Notes: generated by a model not told the origin, from the letters alone. 64,000 nucleotides of DNA from Batillaria attramentaria (GCA_018292915.2 JACVVK020000084.1:429001-493000); one strand, 5' to 3'. Counted from the stretch's first letter, positions 31,347 through 42,945 are shown. Numbers and translations are program-made.

Positions 31347-34300
31347 ACTGCAATTTTCGTACAATCCATTTTGTTAAATTTGCACATCTTTTTACAGTCG
31401 TTTACTTACCTCTATTGTTACGTAACATTCATATTTTTTTCAGATTACAGAGAGGAAGAGCTACTGAGGCAGACTTTCCAGGACTGTTTTACAGTGAAGG
31501 ATGGTAGCTCTTGCCCTGTCAAACTTTTTATCCAAGTGGTCCGTGTACACCTGCGACAACATGGAAAACTGCTCACTGCCACTGAATCAGAAGTGCTTCA
31601 TCTTGCGGCAGCCACTGTGGCAGAAGTGAAACTGAAGAAGAGCAAGAGAGGGAAGACTATGTATCCTTTTTACAAAACTTGAAACTGCACTCTGCAGCTT
31701 CAAGCATCCACAGAACAATTTTTCTGGATTTGGGTTGCGTGTTTGATGATGATGAAGAGTTATGGTCTGTTATGAATGAAGTTGTTGCTGCTGCTGTTGT
31801 TTATAATGGGTTTTTGTAAAGTGTTTGTTCTTGTTTATTGGTGTGTTTGTTTGTCTGTTTATTTGTTTGTTTGAATGGTAGAGCGTTGGACTTCTAATGC
31901 TCGGGTCGTGAGTTTGATCCCGGCTGGGGCCAAATATTTGTGCTGGCTTTTTCATCGTTGCCCTGTCTTTGATATCACCCTATGTGGTGGAAAAGGACGT
32001 TAAACCCCCAAACACCCACCCCTTATTTGTTTGTTGTCTACGTTTATTTATTTAGGGGAGGTGCTTGTAAAAGTGAGAACTTTGTGACTCTGTCAGAGGT
32101 TATTTCCAAAGTACACACTTTGGAGGCAGGAAATAGGACAAATCATAGAGCGAACATGTCATTAGTTACCGTTACGCTGAATTGGTATAATGCCGGAATG
32201 AGCTATGTGTATTTCTCCTCTGAGTGCCTATGCCCCTTGACTGCTGCCAGCACTACGCTGCTAAACTGGTGTGTGAAACCAGAGGCCCTTCAAGCACTTG
32301 AGGAATGTGAGCAAGGTAAGAACAAGGCAAGATCTACAGCTGGCTTAACGTATCGTTTCATTTTATTTATTGATACTCTTCATATATTTATTTCCCATTG
32401 CTGGGAAATTCAGGTCATGGGGGGGGGGGGGATAATTGAACATGCTGCCACAGCACATCCCACTTTTTTCTTCTTTTTTTCTGTACGCACATTGTGTGAT
32501 CATTTTCCGTTCCGCAGCCACATCCCTGTTTAACATGCACATTTTACTTACATAAGGGCGAGACAACCACTGTGAACGAGTCTCCATGTTGTTTTCTTTG
32601 GGGGGGGGGGGGGTCGATTTGGAAAGGAAAAATCCAATTAGATTCTTACCCACCAGGGTTTCGAACCAGGCAGCACAGGATCCGAAGTTGGATACCTTAA
32701 CCACTCAGCCAAATCCCCTGACACCAAACGTCCTGCCAGCCCCCTGTCAGATGTGTATGAATTACTCTTCTTTTCCTGGGGAGCCTGGGTAGCGGAATAG
32801 TAGAGCATTGGACTTTCAATGCTCGGGTCGTATTTTTGAAAGCCTTTTTCTCCTTGCCCCATCTTTGAGATCACTCATACGTGGTGGAAAGGGACGTTTA
32901 ACTCACAAACACCCACCCACCCACTCTTGTTTTCATCTTTTCTTCAAACAAGAAGCAATTAGTAATTCTGTGGTAAACTGATTTTTCAGAAATGCAGAGG
33001 ACAGAATACCCTTGACATATTAGCTTTGGGTTCAAGATAAGAAACGTTCGTTTTGAGGCAGAATTTTTAGCAACTCTGAGAAAAATTCCAGAGACCCAGT
33101 TCTCAAAATCCACATTGTAGTGCACATATAATGCTTCATTATACTTATTTTAAAGCTTGGCAAAGGCAGTTTCATGCTGATGTGTCAGAGGGGTTTATTT
33201 CAGATGAAGACGACATTTTAGATTCTCCAAATCACGTGCGTCTCCAAGAAATATCCCCAGAAAGGGTGGCAGCCGCGTTGCGTGTCCACCTTGAAAAGCA
33301 AGGTCTAGATGTCGCCTTGGGGGAGAGAATGGAAGAAGAGGAGATAGATGGGAAGTCACTCTCGCAGCTTACTGAAGACCACGTGAAAGAACTGTACAAG
33401 GGTCTGTCAATGGGCAAAAGATTGAGACTCATGGAAGCCATTAAGGAGGCCCTGACAGACCTACAGAAACCGCTTCAAAACACCGTGAGAGAGAAGAAAG
33501 TGAGGCAGCCCAAGAAACTGGAAACGTACCGGCCTTTCGACACGAGGCCAAGATCTACCGACGTGTATGAGAAGGGGTGTGTCCTGCAGGAGGAGCAGTC
33601 ACGTCCAGGTTATCTGCTGCAGCCCATCCACAAATACCACGTTATCGGCGGTGATGAAGTCAGCAAACTGGCCACGGAGACCATGCGTTTTGCGGCAGCT
33701 TGCATGAACGAGCGCGTCAACGGTACCATACACTTTGGCGTCAAATCAAGGTTTGACCCGACCCACAGTCTTCGTGCTGGAGAGATCGTTGGCCTTCCGA
33801 TAAACAAAGAGCAGTGCGAAGTGGCGGTGACGGAGGAGATCTACAGAGCATTCTTTGCTGACCAGCGCGAAGCAGCCCTCAAGTGCATCAGGAACCCTGT
33901 CTATATCCCTGTCGTGGGGAAAGAAGTAGCGGCAAATGAACTGTTCGTTGTAGAAGTTGATGTCGTCCCCCACAGTGATGTTGTCTCAGAAGACGCCTTT
34001 TTCCTTCAGCCAGTGATAGGTAAAAACGCTGTGCTGCTGAAATACACGGATGGCGCGCCAGTGGAAGTAAGAGGGAAAGACCTGGAAGATTTCATGAAGT
34101 TCAAAAAGAAAGGGACGGACCTGCGCAAAGACTGCGAAAAATCCACACGAGTCCGCGGACTCGACACGCCGGACCTGCACAGAAAACTGCATGGCCTTCT
34201 GACTGATGAAAACAACTATGGTGAAATAGACATCTTCCCTCTCCTGTTCCTTAGCCCTTGTCCGGACAGCATGACCATCGACGTTCTCATGGAATACTTT

Positions 34301-37300
34301 GAGTGCCTCAAGAGCCTAGAGCCGCTGGCAGCGTTTGACTTCGATTCCTCAACGGCAGACTCAAGGGGTAACCCCAGGGGGCTTTACACGATGATGGAAT
34401 CATACATGGGACAGGCGTACAAAGCACTGACCACCGATAATTTCGACAGAACCAGTGATGAAAACAAATCTGGGAATCACGATGCTGTGTCCAAGCTAAT
34501 GGAAAGCATCACCATGTCATCCTTCAAGTCATGGATCTTCTGCAATGGCTACGGGCCGCTTGATAAAGAAGAAATGGACGCCGTCACGTGGAGGAGCAAA
34601 CGTGGACAGGGTTACAAGGAAGCGATACGATTTTACAAGGAGCAGATTCCGGAGGAAAAAGCTCGCATTATCATTCTCGTCCTGTCGAGAAACTACGACG
34701 TTCTTCTTGGAGCCCTTGAAGAAGTTTTCGTGAAATTTCCAGACCAGTGGATCCTTCTGGCAGAATCGGAGAGAGTTGTACAGGACCTGCTGGCAGAGGT
34801 TGTCCGCAGATGCTACGTTCACAGAGGTGCTCTGGAGGAGCGATGCGTTATTGGGATGCCATGGTCACATTTCAACCAAAGCATAAAGAAAATCTGTGGC
34901 TACAGCTCTGGAACCGGGTGCACCCTCCCCTCCACTACAGGGACGCCCTGCGTCATGAAAGAAAGAGAGAAAAATGGGCTGACTGACCTTGACATTCTGA
35001 GCATTTCACAATGCGCAGATGACGACTTGATGCACAAGGGGAAGGTGGAAGAGGTGGACGAGTTTCAGAGGAAGGCTGAAGAAGACTTCTACAGAGGAAA
35101 ACAAGTCACATGGTGGAACTTCTATTTCGGAAACCACGTCCGCAGGCGGACACAGTTTGACGAATTGAAAGAGAAGGTGGAGAAAGCGCTTGAGGGGGAT
35201 ATCCCAGAAGATGAGAAGGTGGCTGTCATCACTCTCCTTCACCAACCTGGAGCAGGTGGCACCACGACCGCGAGGGAAATTCTCTGGGAACTCAGGAAGA
35301 AGGTCCGTTGTTGTGTGGTCAAGCAGATCACTGACCAGACAGGTGATCATATCGCAAGACTCAGAGGTTTTGAAGAGCAGGACTGCCCCAAACCACCTCT
35401 CGTGCTGATCGACAACGAAGACGAGGAGAGGGTCTTTCAGCTGTGTTCGTACATGAACGAAAAAGCAAGGCGGGAAGCAAGAGACAGCCGAGGTGCCCAG
35501 AAGATTTTTTGCGTGCTCATCATCTGCGTCCGTATGACAGCCTTTCCCAAAAAGAAGGACAAGTCAAAGGTCATTCTGGATCATGAACTACAGCCAGAGG
35601 AGATCACCTGGTTTCGCCAGAAGTACGAGACGCTTGAGGAAAGGTACGAGAAAAAGAAGCTTGGCCTGCATCCCAAACTCCTAATTTCTTTCAACATCCT
35701 GAAAGAAAATTTCAACAAAGATTACATCAAGTCCATAGTGGAGGAATTCATCAGTCAGATCCACGAGTACAAAGAGAAGTGCCTGCTGAAGTACATCGCT
35801 TTGATCAACAGTTTTGACACTGACTTCCAGCCCATACCGATGAGCTGCTTTAACGTCCTCATGAATCCTGCAAAGGACAGAAAGGCCGTGAAGCCAAGAC
35901 TTGGCCAACAACCATTCTCAAAGGGAACAATCCACTGGGAAACAACTCTTAGCCGGTCCCTGAATGTCCTTCTAAACAGAACGTCAAGGAGCTGCATGGG
36001 AGGAGACTTCAAAGCAGTCAGGATTATCAGCAACAACTTGTCACGAGAGATCCTTGACAACCTTTGTCGGCGAGAACGACAGAAAGTCAGCGACGTGGTA
36101 CTTGAACTCCTGCACAGTGACATTTTCAAAGGAAGCAACGCATCAAGAGTTCAGACCCAGCTGATCAAGATCATGAAAGACATCCTCAAGAAGAGGGCTG
36201 CTTTCAAGAAAGGCCGTAAGAAATTCTCGCCCATCATTCTCGAAATTGGGGACAATGAGGGTTTTGAGAAAGCAGCTGAGGTCCTTACAGTTGGCTTCGA
36301 CCGCTTTGATGACCCTATGATTGCCCAGCAGCTCGCCCGAGTCTACATTCACTCACAAAACTGGACACTGGCAGACAAGACCGCAAGAGCTGCACAAAAC
36401 CTGAAGCCCAAAAACTCGTACCTCTGTGACACTCATGGACAGGTGTTCAAAGAGCAGCTAATACGAATCTGGAAGGAGTGTTTGGAGAACGAGAAAGAGA
36501 TGGAAGCTGAGAAGGCCAGAGACGTCGTCGACATGGCTTTCAAAGCGATGGAAATCTTTCGGAGGGAGCAGAGGCTGAGTGACGAGGACTGCAGCACTGG
36601 TTACAATAACTGTGGCTTCTTCTCAGAACTGAGGGTCGTTGTCACGTTACTGGACTGTTGCCGTTTCATGAAAGCGTTTAAGTGCGACAAAGGAGAAAAG
36701 CTTCATAAGTTTCTCGTTGATCAGTCGTACATTCCTCCTGAGCTGATGGAAGAGCTTGGACAGGATCGCATCAGCCTGCTGAAGAAACTGTACTTTGAAT
36801 ACGAGAGGCCTATGAGGCGACTTGAGGACGAGCAGATACAGCTGAAGGAAGACACGTGCTACCAGTACAGCCCGGGGTACTCCAACAGTGTTCGAGATCG
36901 GCAGATGTTTGTTCACCTGCAAGAATGTCTAGACACGTACTTCGGTGAAGAATCGGACCAGGTCCCACCAGAACTGAAGGGTGACGCTGCATGCGAGTTC
37001 CGACGAAGAAGAGTGAAGAGGAAAGGTGGCAACTCTTTACGGTCCATCTACGGTCTTCGAGACGACGACAACGCCAACGTCGAGTTCCGTGATATGTACA
37101 GACTTATTGAGAAAAATGTGAAATCCCCGCATTGCAACGCCTTTGACTTGCGCACCATTCTGAATATCACGCTTGCTCGCATCTCGCTAGACAAGAGATG
37201 TGCGCGCGAAATCTCCATGGATCGCATACTGGAGTGGACCTCTGAGCTCTATTCCAAGACAAAGAGTGAAGCTGCCTCTTACCTCGAAGCCTACCTGTAT

Positions 37301-38172
37301 TTGGTCATGTTCCACTGGCCGACAGATTGGAGGAACCGCCAGGGACTGCAGCTCTCTCCTTGCAACAAGATTAAAGACGTCATGAAGGAATGGAAAGCAG
37401 CTTTCCAGAACAACCACCCAGCGCAGAAAGAAGAAGAGGGCAAAAAGCCGGACAGGCGCAAGGGAACCACTCTTTTCTTCCTCGGCCAAGGAGAGGGCTT
37501 TGATGAGATCGTCTTCTACAACGAACTGCGTGGCTACAGCAGAGGACAGAAGCTCGGTGACGGTATCTGGGACACTGACCTCGCCAAGGACAGGCTGAAG
37601 AGACTGAAAGGCACTCTCTTGCATGGCGGCGGGGAGATGTCAGTGACCATCGTGTCTGCGAAAGGCAACGCCGTCCAGTTAGAAATCCCCACCTCCTTCC
37701 CCATCAAAGACCACTCGCTGTGGCAGAAGAAAGTGCAGTTCGTGCTGGGTTTCTGCTGGTCCGGCCCCAAGGCTTACTCGGTGACCCGAGATGACAACGT
37801 AGACCTTCGGTCTGTCCCCACGCCGCAGAACTTCACTGTCAGAAGCAGGAAGGTGGATCGTTCCCAGCAGAAGGCAATGTCCCTGGAGGCGGTGGAGGAG
37901 TTCTGGCAGCGCTACTTTGCCAACCAGGTTCTTCTGGAGAGGTTGGACACAGACATCAAGCTCTGCTCCAACATGGTAAGTCTTCTTCTTCTTCTTCTTC
38001 TTGTTCTACGTTCCCTGTACTGGACGGGGAGACGGGATAGCCGAATGGTAGAGCATTGGACCTTTTAAACTTTTTTCAAAATGGACGTTAATTATCGACA
38101 TTGTTTGCATATAGATGCCAAGGGTTCCTTGCCACTGTCGATACAGATGGAAAGAAGAGTAAGAGTACTCTC

Positions 38173-38224
<52 letters not shown>

Positions 38225-38606
38225 CGGGTCCTCCAAATCGCCGTTACAACTGTGCCTAAACGCATTATACCATCGACAATTTTGACTCATTTATTTCAGG
38301 TTTTGTTCCCACCCATTCCCATTTCTGGGGGCAGGGTCATGTCTAACCGTCATCTGGGCGCCCATCAAATCCGTAGCGCGTCTAACCCCTTTTTTTCCGG
38401 ATGACGGTAAAATGTGTTAACGTTAGAGTACAGTGTAACTCAGACGCTTTGTAGATACCAATTTATTCCGATGTTAACAATTTTGTCCTCTTATTTTTTC
38501 ACCACAGCACATCAAGCGGAAGCTGGAGCAAAAGAAGAAGAAGCTGGAGAAGGATCGCGAAGAGTTGGTGGACAAGAGAACGTCAGTGCTGCAGGGGCCG
38601 GACTGA
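30789..38606 (+). CDS. CARD + SAM + SAMD9/SAMD9L-like protein, 5 coding exons
   Basis: The joined model gives about 1818 residues. Residues 1-100 form an all-helical CARD-like domain. About 102-195 may be a winged helix. About 204-280 are a SAM domain. About 333-462 resemble the AlbA_2/Schlafen-type domain of SAMD9. About 525-590 correspond to the SIR2-like region. The P-loop LHQPGAGGTT (about 873-883) with LVLIDNEDEE (about 926-936) is the SAMD9 STAND-like NTPase signature. About 1231-1280 are TPR-like, and about 1673-1725 resemble the C-terminal OB region. Vertebrate SAMD9/SAMD9L are cytosolic interferon-induced antiviral and growth-restricting proteins of about 1580-1590 aa; they start with SAM and lack CARD. 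The CARD suggests coupling to a death-fold adaptor or caspase (inference). Start ATG 30789 is the first ATG of the CARD frame, context AACATGA. Junction phases are 1, 2, 1 and 0, and all match. Confidence 0.85.
31093..31443. other. Intron with (CT)n(CA)n tract
   Basis: Begins GTGGGA and ends CATATTTTTTTCAG. A compound (CT)n(CA)n microsatellite occupies about 31255-31345. Confidence 0.8.
31444..31660 (+). CDS. CARD/SAMD9-like gene, exon 2
   Basis: Enters phase 1 (split Asp) and leaves phase 2 at CTAT|GTATCC. Encodes YREEELLRQTFQDCF, PVKLFIQVVRVHLRQHGK, LLTATESEVLHLAA and EVKLKKSKRGKT. The pattern (helix, helix, T-x-x-E recognition helix, basic KKSKRGK hairpin) resembles winged-helix domains of the primase/D5-N or RFX type. 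That resemblance is by eye only. Confidence 0.75.
31661..32250. other. Intron carrying SINE-A
   Basis: Begins GTATCC and ends GACTGCTGCCAG. Contains the 5'-truncated SINE-A at 31873-32022. The open frame running through its right part is chance. Confidence 0.7.
31873..32022 (+). mobile_element. tRNA-derived SINE family A, 5'-truncated copy
   Basis: Reads GAATGGTAGAGCGTTGGACT, GGTCGTGAGTTTGATCCCGG (B-box), AAATATTTGTGCTGGC, GATATCACC and GTTAAACCCCCAAACACCCA. Flanks TTATTTGTTTGTT at about 31859-31871 and 32023-32035 are a target-site duplication, so the truncation happened at insertion. Confidence 0.85.
32251..32315 (+). CDS. CARD/SAMD9-like gene, exon 3
   Basis: Enters phase 2 (split Ile) and leaves phase 1 at GCAAG|GTAAGA. 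Encodes TTLLNWCVKPEALQALEECE then Q. The phases fit both neighbours. The LLNWCVKPEAL text could be the final strand and helix of a winged-helix domain (compare GIRLKPEAL-type endings). Confidence 0.65.
32650..32725 (-). mobile_element. tRNA-like SINE head or tRNA pseudogene (third type)
   Basis: On the minus strand TGGCTGAGTGGTTAAGG is a textbook A-box/D-arm and GGTTCGAAACC a textbook B-box/T-arm. The anticodon arm TATCC-AACTTC-GGATC has only a six-base loop and an imperfect stem, so an intact tRNA is unlikely. Sequence continues to CGACCCCCC on the minus strand. Confidence 0.5.
32780..32933 (+). mobile_element. tRNA-derived SINE family A, internally deleted copy
   Basis: GGGTAGCGGAATAGTAGAGC, GGACTTTCAATGCTCGGGTC, then a deletion removing the B-box, then CTTTGAGATCACTC, GTGGTGGAAAGGGACGTT and CAAACACCCACCCACCC. 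Confidence 0.75.
33204..37975 (+). CDS. CARD/SAMD9-like gene, giant exon 4 (SAM to OB-like region)
   Basis: A 4.77-kb uninterrupted exon, reminiscent of vertebrate SAMD9 genes whose whole coding region lies in one exon. It encodes the SAM domain (ERVAAALRVHLEKQGLD, SLSQLTEDHVKELY, RLRLMEAIKEAL), the AlbA-like region (VNGTIHFGVKSRFDP, YIPVVGKE), the SIR2-like region (IDIFPLLFLSPCP, LAAFDFD), the P-loop at 35237-35269, the TPR-like helices, and the C-terminal MSVTIVSAKGNAVQLEIP stretch. Donor AACATG|GTAAGT, phase 0. If the upstream acceptor is used, the exon starts at 33156 and adds 16 residues. The frame is open from 33131, but the ATG there is probably intronic. Confidence 0.9.
38025..38066 (+). 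mobile_element. SINE family A, head fragment
   Basis: GGGAGACGGGATAGCCGAAT followed by GGTAGAGCATTGGACC matches the A-box part of the family and then breaks off. Confidence 0.7.
38115..38165. repeat. GGGTTCC family repeat
   Basis: AAGGGTTCCTTGCCACTGTC then GATACAGATGGAAAGAAGAG; same order as 14546-14615, right end lost. Confidence 0.5.
38508..38606 (+). CDS. CARD/SAMD9-like gene, terminal coding exon
   Basis: Phase 0 entry. Encodes 32 residues, HIKRKLEQKKKKLEKDREEL and VDKRTSVLQGPD, then TGA at 38604-38606. A short, highly charged helix or coiled coil that I do not recognise from vertebrate SAMD9 proteins. Confidence 0.8.
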   Translation, partial: HIKRKLEQKKKKLEKDREELVDKRTSVLQGPD

Positions 38607-38899
38607 TGATCGCGTTGTCTGTGACGTGTGTGGTGAACTGGACCCCAGGCTCAAGTCTAGTGTGAGAAGTCCATAGGGCCATCGGGGCGATGTGATAAAC
38701 CACAAGAGACACACGGCATTGACTTAAAACAGTTTTTTTTTAACCTGTTCTGCACCACTGTATGTATTGCAGTTTTGAAGCACATCAGTGGCAACAAAAA
38801 AAAGCAAGCAGTCGACGACTAGACTGGACGAGGCAGCACCCGCTCAAACTGGTCAACATTCCACTTTTGTGTGCGTTGGGTTTTTTTGCTGTTGGTTGG

Positions 38900-39125
38900 T
38901 TTATTTGGTGGTGGTTGTTTGTTGGGTTTTTGTTTTGTTTATTTGGTTGGTTGGTTTGTTTGTTTGTTTTGTTTTGTTTTGTTTTGTTTTGTTGGTTTTT
39001 TTTTGTTTGTTTGTTTGTTTTTTGTTGTTTTTTTTTTGTTTTGTTTTTTTTTTGGGGGGGGGGGTTCTTGGGTTTGTTTGTTTGTTTGTTTGTTTGTTTG
39101 TTTGTTTGTTTGTTTGTTTGTTTGG
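38900..39125. repeat. (GTTT)n and T/G-rich low-complexity block
   Basis: GTTT units occur throughout, with a clean (TTTG)13-type run at about 39074-39124 preceded by a T-run joined to a G-run at about 39042-39064. It yields long Phe/Cys/Leu or Lys/Gln/Thr-repeat frames that are not genes. Confidence 0.95.
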
Positions 39126-39778
39126 GATATATTTTTCCAGAGGAAGAAATGGAATAGATGCCTCAAGATCCCAGACAAAACATAGTATTACACTGGTTGT
39201 CACACGCGGGGAAGCAATGTCAGGTGAAATGGCGCGTAATGTAGTGAAAGATTATGACATTTTACTAGTGACTCAGCTCCGCTAGTAACTTTCGGCATCA
39301 TATGATTGTATAAACCTCCTCTCGCTGATCACGTGACCTGTCTGTGCAGGATTTTAGGCGAGGCATCGTTATTGATAGAAGAATCGTCTGTTAAGTTTAC
39401 ATCGCACTTCTCCCTTGTACGACAACAGGTCTTTGCACCTGGGCGTTCAAAACTGTGACTTTAGATGTACATACTACTGCGCCGTTAGGATGGCCATAGA
39501 AGTGGTTGTCAGTTATGTGCGTAGTTTTGTTATTTCACCTCTGTTGTGTCCAATATGTAGTCTACAACTGTATTATACAGTATGGATTTTAGATGATATC
39601 ACTGGGTATATTTGGTACAAGCACTTAACGGTCTTTAAATGATTATGCACGGAAATATATGAAGTTTGTGTGTGTGTGTGTGTGGTAAACGCACGCAGTC
39701 CTTTCTTTTTCGTAAATTGTAACTGCTGATATACGCGATTATAATGCAGTTATAGTATTTAATGCGATCGGTGTTTGC

Positions 39779-39996
39779 AGCTGTTTTGGCTTTATTGCGG
39801 TGTGTCATGTGCACGTGTACTGCTATTTGATGACGCTGTTTTCGAGATGTGTTTAGGAGGGAAGTGTACATTGTGGTGTTAGTTTTAAAGCTGTTTTGGC
39901 TTTATTACGGTGTATCATGTGCTCGTGTGTACTGCTATTTGATGACGCTGTTTTCGAGATGTGTTTAGGAGGGAAGTGCACATTCTGGTGTTAGTT
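39779..39996. repeat. Tandem duplication of a ~110-bp unit
   Basis: AGCTGTTTTGGCTTTATT, TGCTATTTGATGACGCTGTT, TTCGAGATGTGTTTAGGAGG and GGTGTTAGTT occur in both copies (about 39779-39888 and 39890-39996), about 90% identical by eye. Confidence 0.85.
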
Positions 39997-42840
39997 ACTC
40001 TGGGAAAGATTTTGGCAAGAAACGAATCGTGTCGAAGTCGTTGCTTGTGCATGCAATTTGAAAACAAAAAGCTCACAATCAGTGCGGTGCTGTTAGCTTC
40101 TTGACACCGTTTCAGCACTTCATCTTGCCTTCGAACCCCTCCTTCACAGACTGCCAGTACGGATCTGTGGCAGTAGGTGATAGAACTGAGTTTTTCTGTT
40201 CCATTTTGGGGGTGACATTGCAGTGGTTTGCCACGTGCTGATTTTTTCTTTAGAGATTGTCTGGTTTGTCGCCCTTTTTTTCCTGCTGGGTGTTGATTCT
40301 GATTTTTAGAGATTTTATGAGAAGTTTTGTTTTCTTTATCTTTCGAATCGTGTCTTTTATCTCTGCGAAAATCCTACATAATTCTGCTTTCATGGTTGTT
40401 TAAGGGGTTGTATGCCTGCAATTTTTTTCTTTGATGTAATGGTTCTTGCCGTGTGATGTTGTAACATTTTCAAGTTCAATGAATTCGTAAAGCGTCATAT
40501 TGTAAAACGAAAGTGGAAACGAAAGCTGAAAGTTCTCAGTTTTTTGTTTTAATTTATCTTCGAGGCATATGGAGCAACGCACTGCCGTATGCTTCTTCAT
40601 TTAAAGCTTTCTTGCAGTTTGAAGGTTTTACGTGCTACGAACTGTTAGCACATATTTGTACAGAGTGACAATTCGAAATAACACTATATGTACATATGTA
40701 TTTTTATGTAAGTGGACGCACTATTCTTAAAATGACTGCTGTGGCTCATGAATGCATATAAATAATATATTTTTGTCGTCTTATGTACGGGAATGTAATG
40801 ATGTATATCGCTTTTTGTCTAAGTTTGTTATTGTAATAGTCTTGGAAAGGCTAGTCTACGTTGTGCCATAGTAACTGTCGGGACCAGCCCTCAGGAGGTG
40901 TTTTGCAATATACAGCCTTTAGAACCATCATTTTCCACTATTGCCACCGCCAAACTTACCCCAAGCAGTATTGCTGAAAGGAGTTTTTTGTTGTTGTTTT
41001 TTTACGTTAAGTTAGTGGCAAGGTTAGTGGTTTTTCACAGCCGGCGAAAAGACACCCTCCGAATGCGTGCAGCTTATAGCACTCCTCCCTCCCCCCCCCC
41101 CCCCCCCGCCCTGTTTGTCCGGCCTCACGTCGACTTTAAAGTTACCTGGGAGTCAAGTGTACGGAACCTGTGTAAGTCCAGTAGGAGATTACAGGATGTC
41201 TGTCCGATCACAGTGACTTCGGACCGTGTCTTGTGATACATCATTCCTTTATGAGCTTGTTGTATAAAAGATTAACAGTTGCCGACCAACACACTTTTGG
41301 GGAAAATAATAATAAAATTAACTATGAATTATTAAAAGCGCCCATTCCCCCCCCCCCCCCTTTCTCTTTTTCTCTTTGTATTTACGACTTTTTTCCGTGG
41401 CAGCATTTTTTTTTTTTTCGATTTGACTTTTTTGTATTTTTTCTTTTTTTGTTTTGTAATCATCTTCATCGAACGGGTTTTGAAAATAAAGAACGTCGAA
41501 AATAAGTACTTAAAGAGTAGTCAGAGGTTTTTTTTGTTTTGTTGTTGTTGTTGTTGTTGTTTTTACGTTTTGTGTGTATACAGTCACTTCATGTCGCCGA
41601 ATACTGTCAATTAATAAAGAACTGGTCTCAGGTTACGTAGTGGACGTTTTCGCCAACAGTAATTAATTGTGATGATTGTTGATTTAATAATGCACAGTAT
41701 CCACACATCTAATCTTGAAATATATCACAATAATTTTGGTCATTTAAGTTCATGTGCCGTGTCATTATGGTAAATGTGAAAGCGTTGTTTTTTGTTTTGT
41801 TTTGTTTTTTGTTGGCTTTTTTTTGTGCCGTAAGAGTGTATCTTTGGGTGCTATATCCACTAGAATGCAGAATCTGATATGAATCGTCGGCAATCCATTT
41901 GATAGTTGCAGTGATAATGGGTGGAGGTGAAGGGGGGGGGGGGGGGGGTGTGTGTGTGCGTTTTTTTGTTTTTTTCACCGTACAGGTCATAGGGCAAACT
42001 GACTTACATGTTTCATTCTTACCAAGCGATAGAATTCGTACTTTTTGTGAGAATGTTGTGCAAATATCGATATGTATTGAGAAGTGTAAACAAGAGGGGT
42101 TATTGTCATTGCTGTTGTTCAAAATATTTTTAAATAAATATGTTCTGTGCATTATCTGGATTATTTCCGTAAATGTACTCTGCTTTTATCGGTGCTTCAT
42201 TTACTATTGTGGGTAAATGCTACCCTGCGGAAGGAGCCGGCGAGATTTTGTGTTGCTTCTCTTCTTTTTAATATATGCTGCTGATAATAGCTAGTTTACA
42301 ACTGTTTTTGTTTTATTGATTTTTATGTTATATTAAGGCTGAAACTATGTACGAAACGACAACAACAGCAACAACACAAAACCCACCAATTGTACCCTGG
42401 TCCAGAAACTACTATTTTTATGTGCTTTGTTGTTTTGTTGTTGTTTTTATTGGAGGGGGGGGGGGTCACAAGCGTGATTTAGGGTTATGTAAAAGGGTAC
42501 CCACCACCTTGGGGTTCGTGTTTGATATGAAGTTTTGTCTGTCATGCTGATGAAGGAAATCTGTGGGACAAGTTTCAGCTGAACCGCTATTTGTGCAGAA
42601 TTATCTATCTTTTTACTGCGAGACCGAGACGCAAGCAATAGCAGATCGTGCACTCTTTCCCGTTCTATCCCTATCCAATAAAATCAAGACCCTGGTGTAT
42701 TTTTAATAAGAGGAGTACCTATGTTAACGCTTTTGATTCCAACGTTTGTATAATTTGCCATTCTGTACAAGTACGGTTGGACGGTTTGAATGGGATATTG
42801 TCTCACGGTACATCGGATCATTCATAGAAAACATCGTTCG

Positions 42841-42846
42841 AATAAA
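42841..42846 (+). terminator. Candidate polyadenylation signal (AATAAA)
   Basis: Last canonical signal after the SAMD9-like coding region, followed by a (TG)n tract about 50 nt downstream (42897-42935), which resembles a GT-rich downstream element. Confidence 0.3.
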
Positions 42847-42894
42847 ATATAAAAAACATATTTCGTAAAAAGGTACTGCGGTTCATTCTGAGTG

Positions 42895-42945
<51 letters not shown>

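Larger units (their letters stand above)
32316..33203. other. Intron with tRNA-like element and SINE-A
   Basis: Begins GTAAGA. Two acceptors fit the phase: AG at 33154-33155 (TTATTTTAAAG) and AG at 33202-33203 (GGTTTATTTCAG). The second has the better tract end. Contains the tRNA-like sequence at 32650-32725 and SINE-A at 32780-32933. Confidence 0.6.
37976..38507. other. Intron with SINE-A fragment and (GT)n
   Basis: Begins GTAAGT and ends TTTTTCACCACAG. Contains a SINE-A head fragment (38025-38066), a GGGTTCC-family piece (38115-38165) and (GT)n at about 38180-38217. Read-through of the donor stops soon after in the CTT-repeat frame. Confidence 0.85.
38607..42870 (+). other. Probable long 3' UTR of the CARD/SAMD9-like gene
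   Basis: AT-rich, no protein-like frame. AATAAA signals lie at 41485-41490, 41613-41618, 42677-42682 and 42841-42846. Contains a (GTTT)n block at 38900-39125 and a tandem duplication at 39779-39996. Which signal is used cannot be told from sequence. Confidence 0.5.

Noticed and set aside
31982..32533. 183-residue open frame
   Set aside because: It runs from a SINE through intron sequence; only 32251-32315 is supported as an exon.
32650..32725. Functional tRNA gene on the minus strand
   Set aside because: D-arm and T-arm motifs are perfect, but the anticodon loop has six bases and the stem is imperfect, so a SINE head or pseudogene is more likely.
33131..33203. ATG at 33131 as the start of the SAMD9-like protein
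   Set aside because: The frame is open there, but good phase-compatible acceptors lie at 33155 and 33203 and the upstream CARD exon joins in phase, so it is more likely intronic. A shorter isoform from this ATG cannot be excluded.
33232..37770. Many minus-strand frames of 60-145 residues across the giant exon
   Set aside because: They are antisense shadows of a 1600-codon gene.
38762..39285. Long frames rich in Phe, Cys, Leu and Val, or antisense Lys/Gln/Thr
   Set aside because: They come from (GTTT)n and T-rich sequence in the 3' UTR, with no domain-like pattern.
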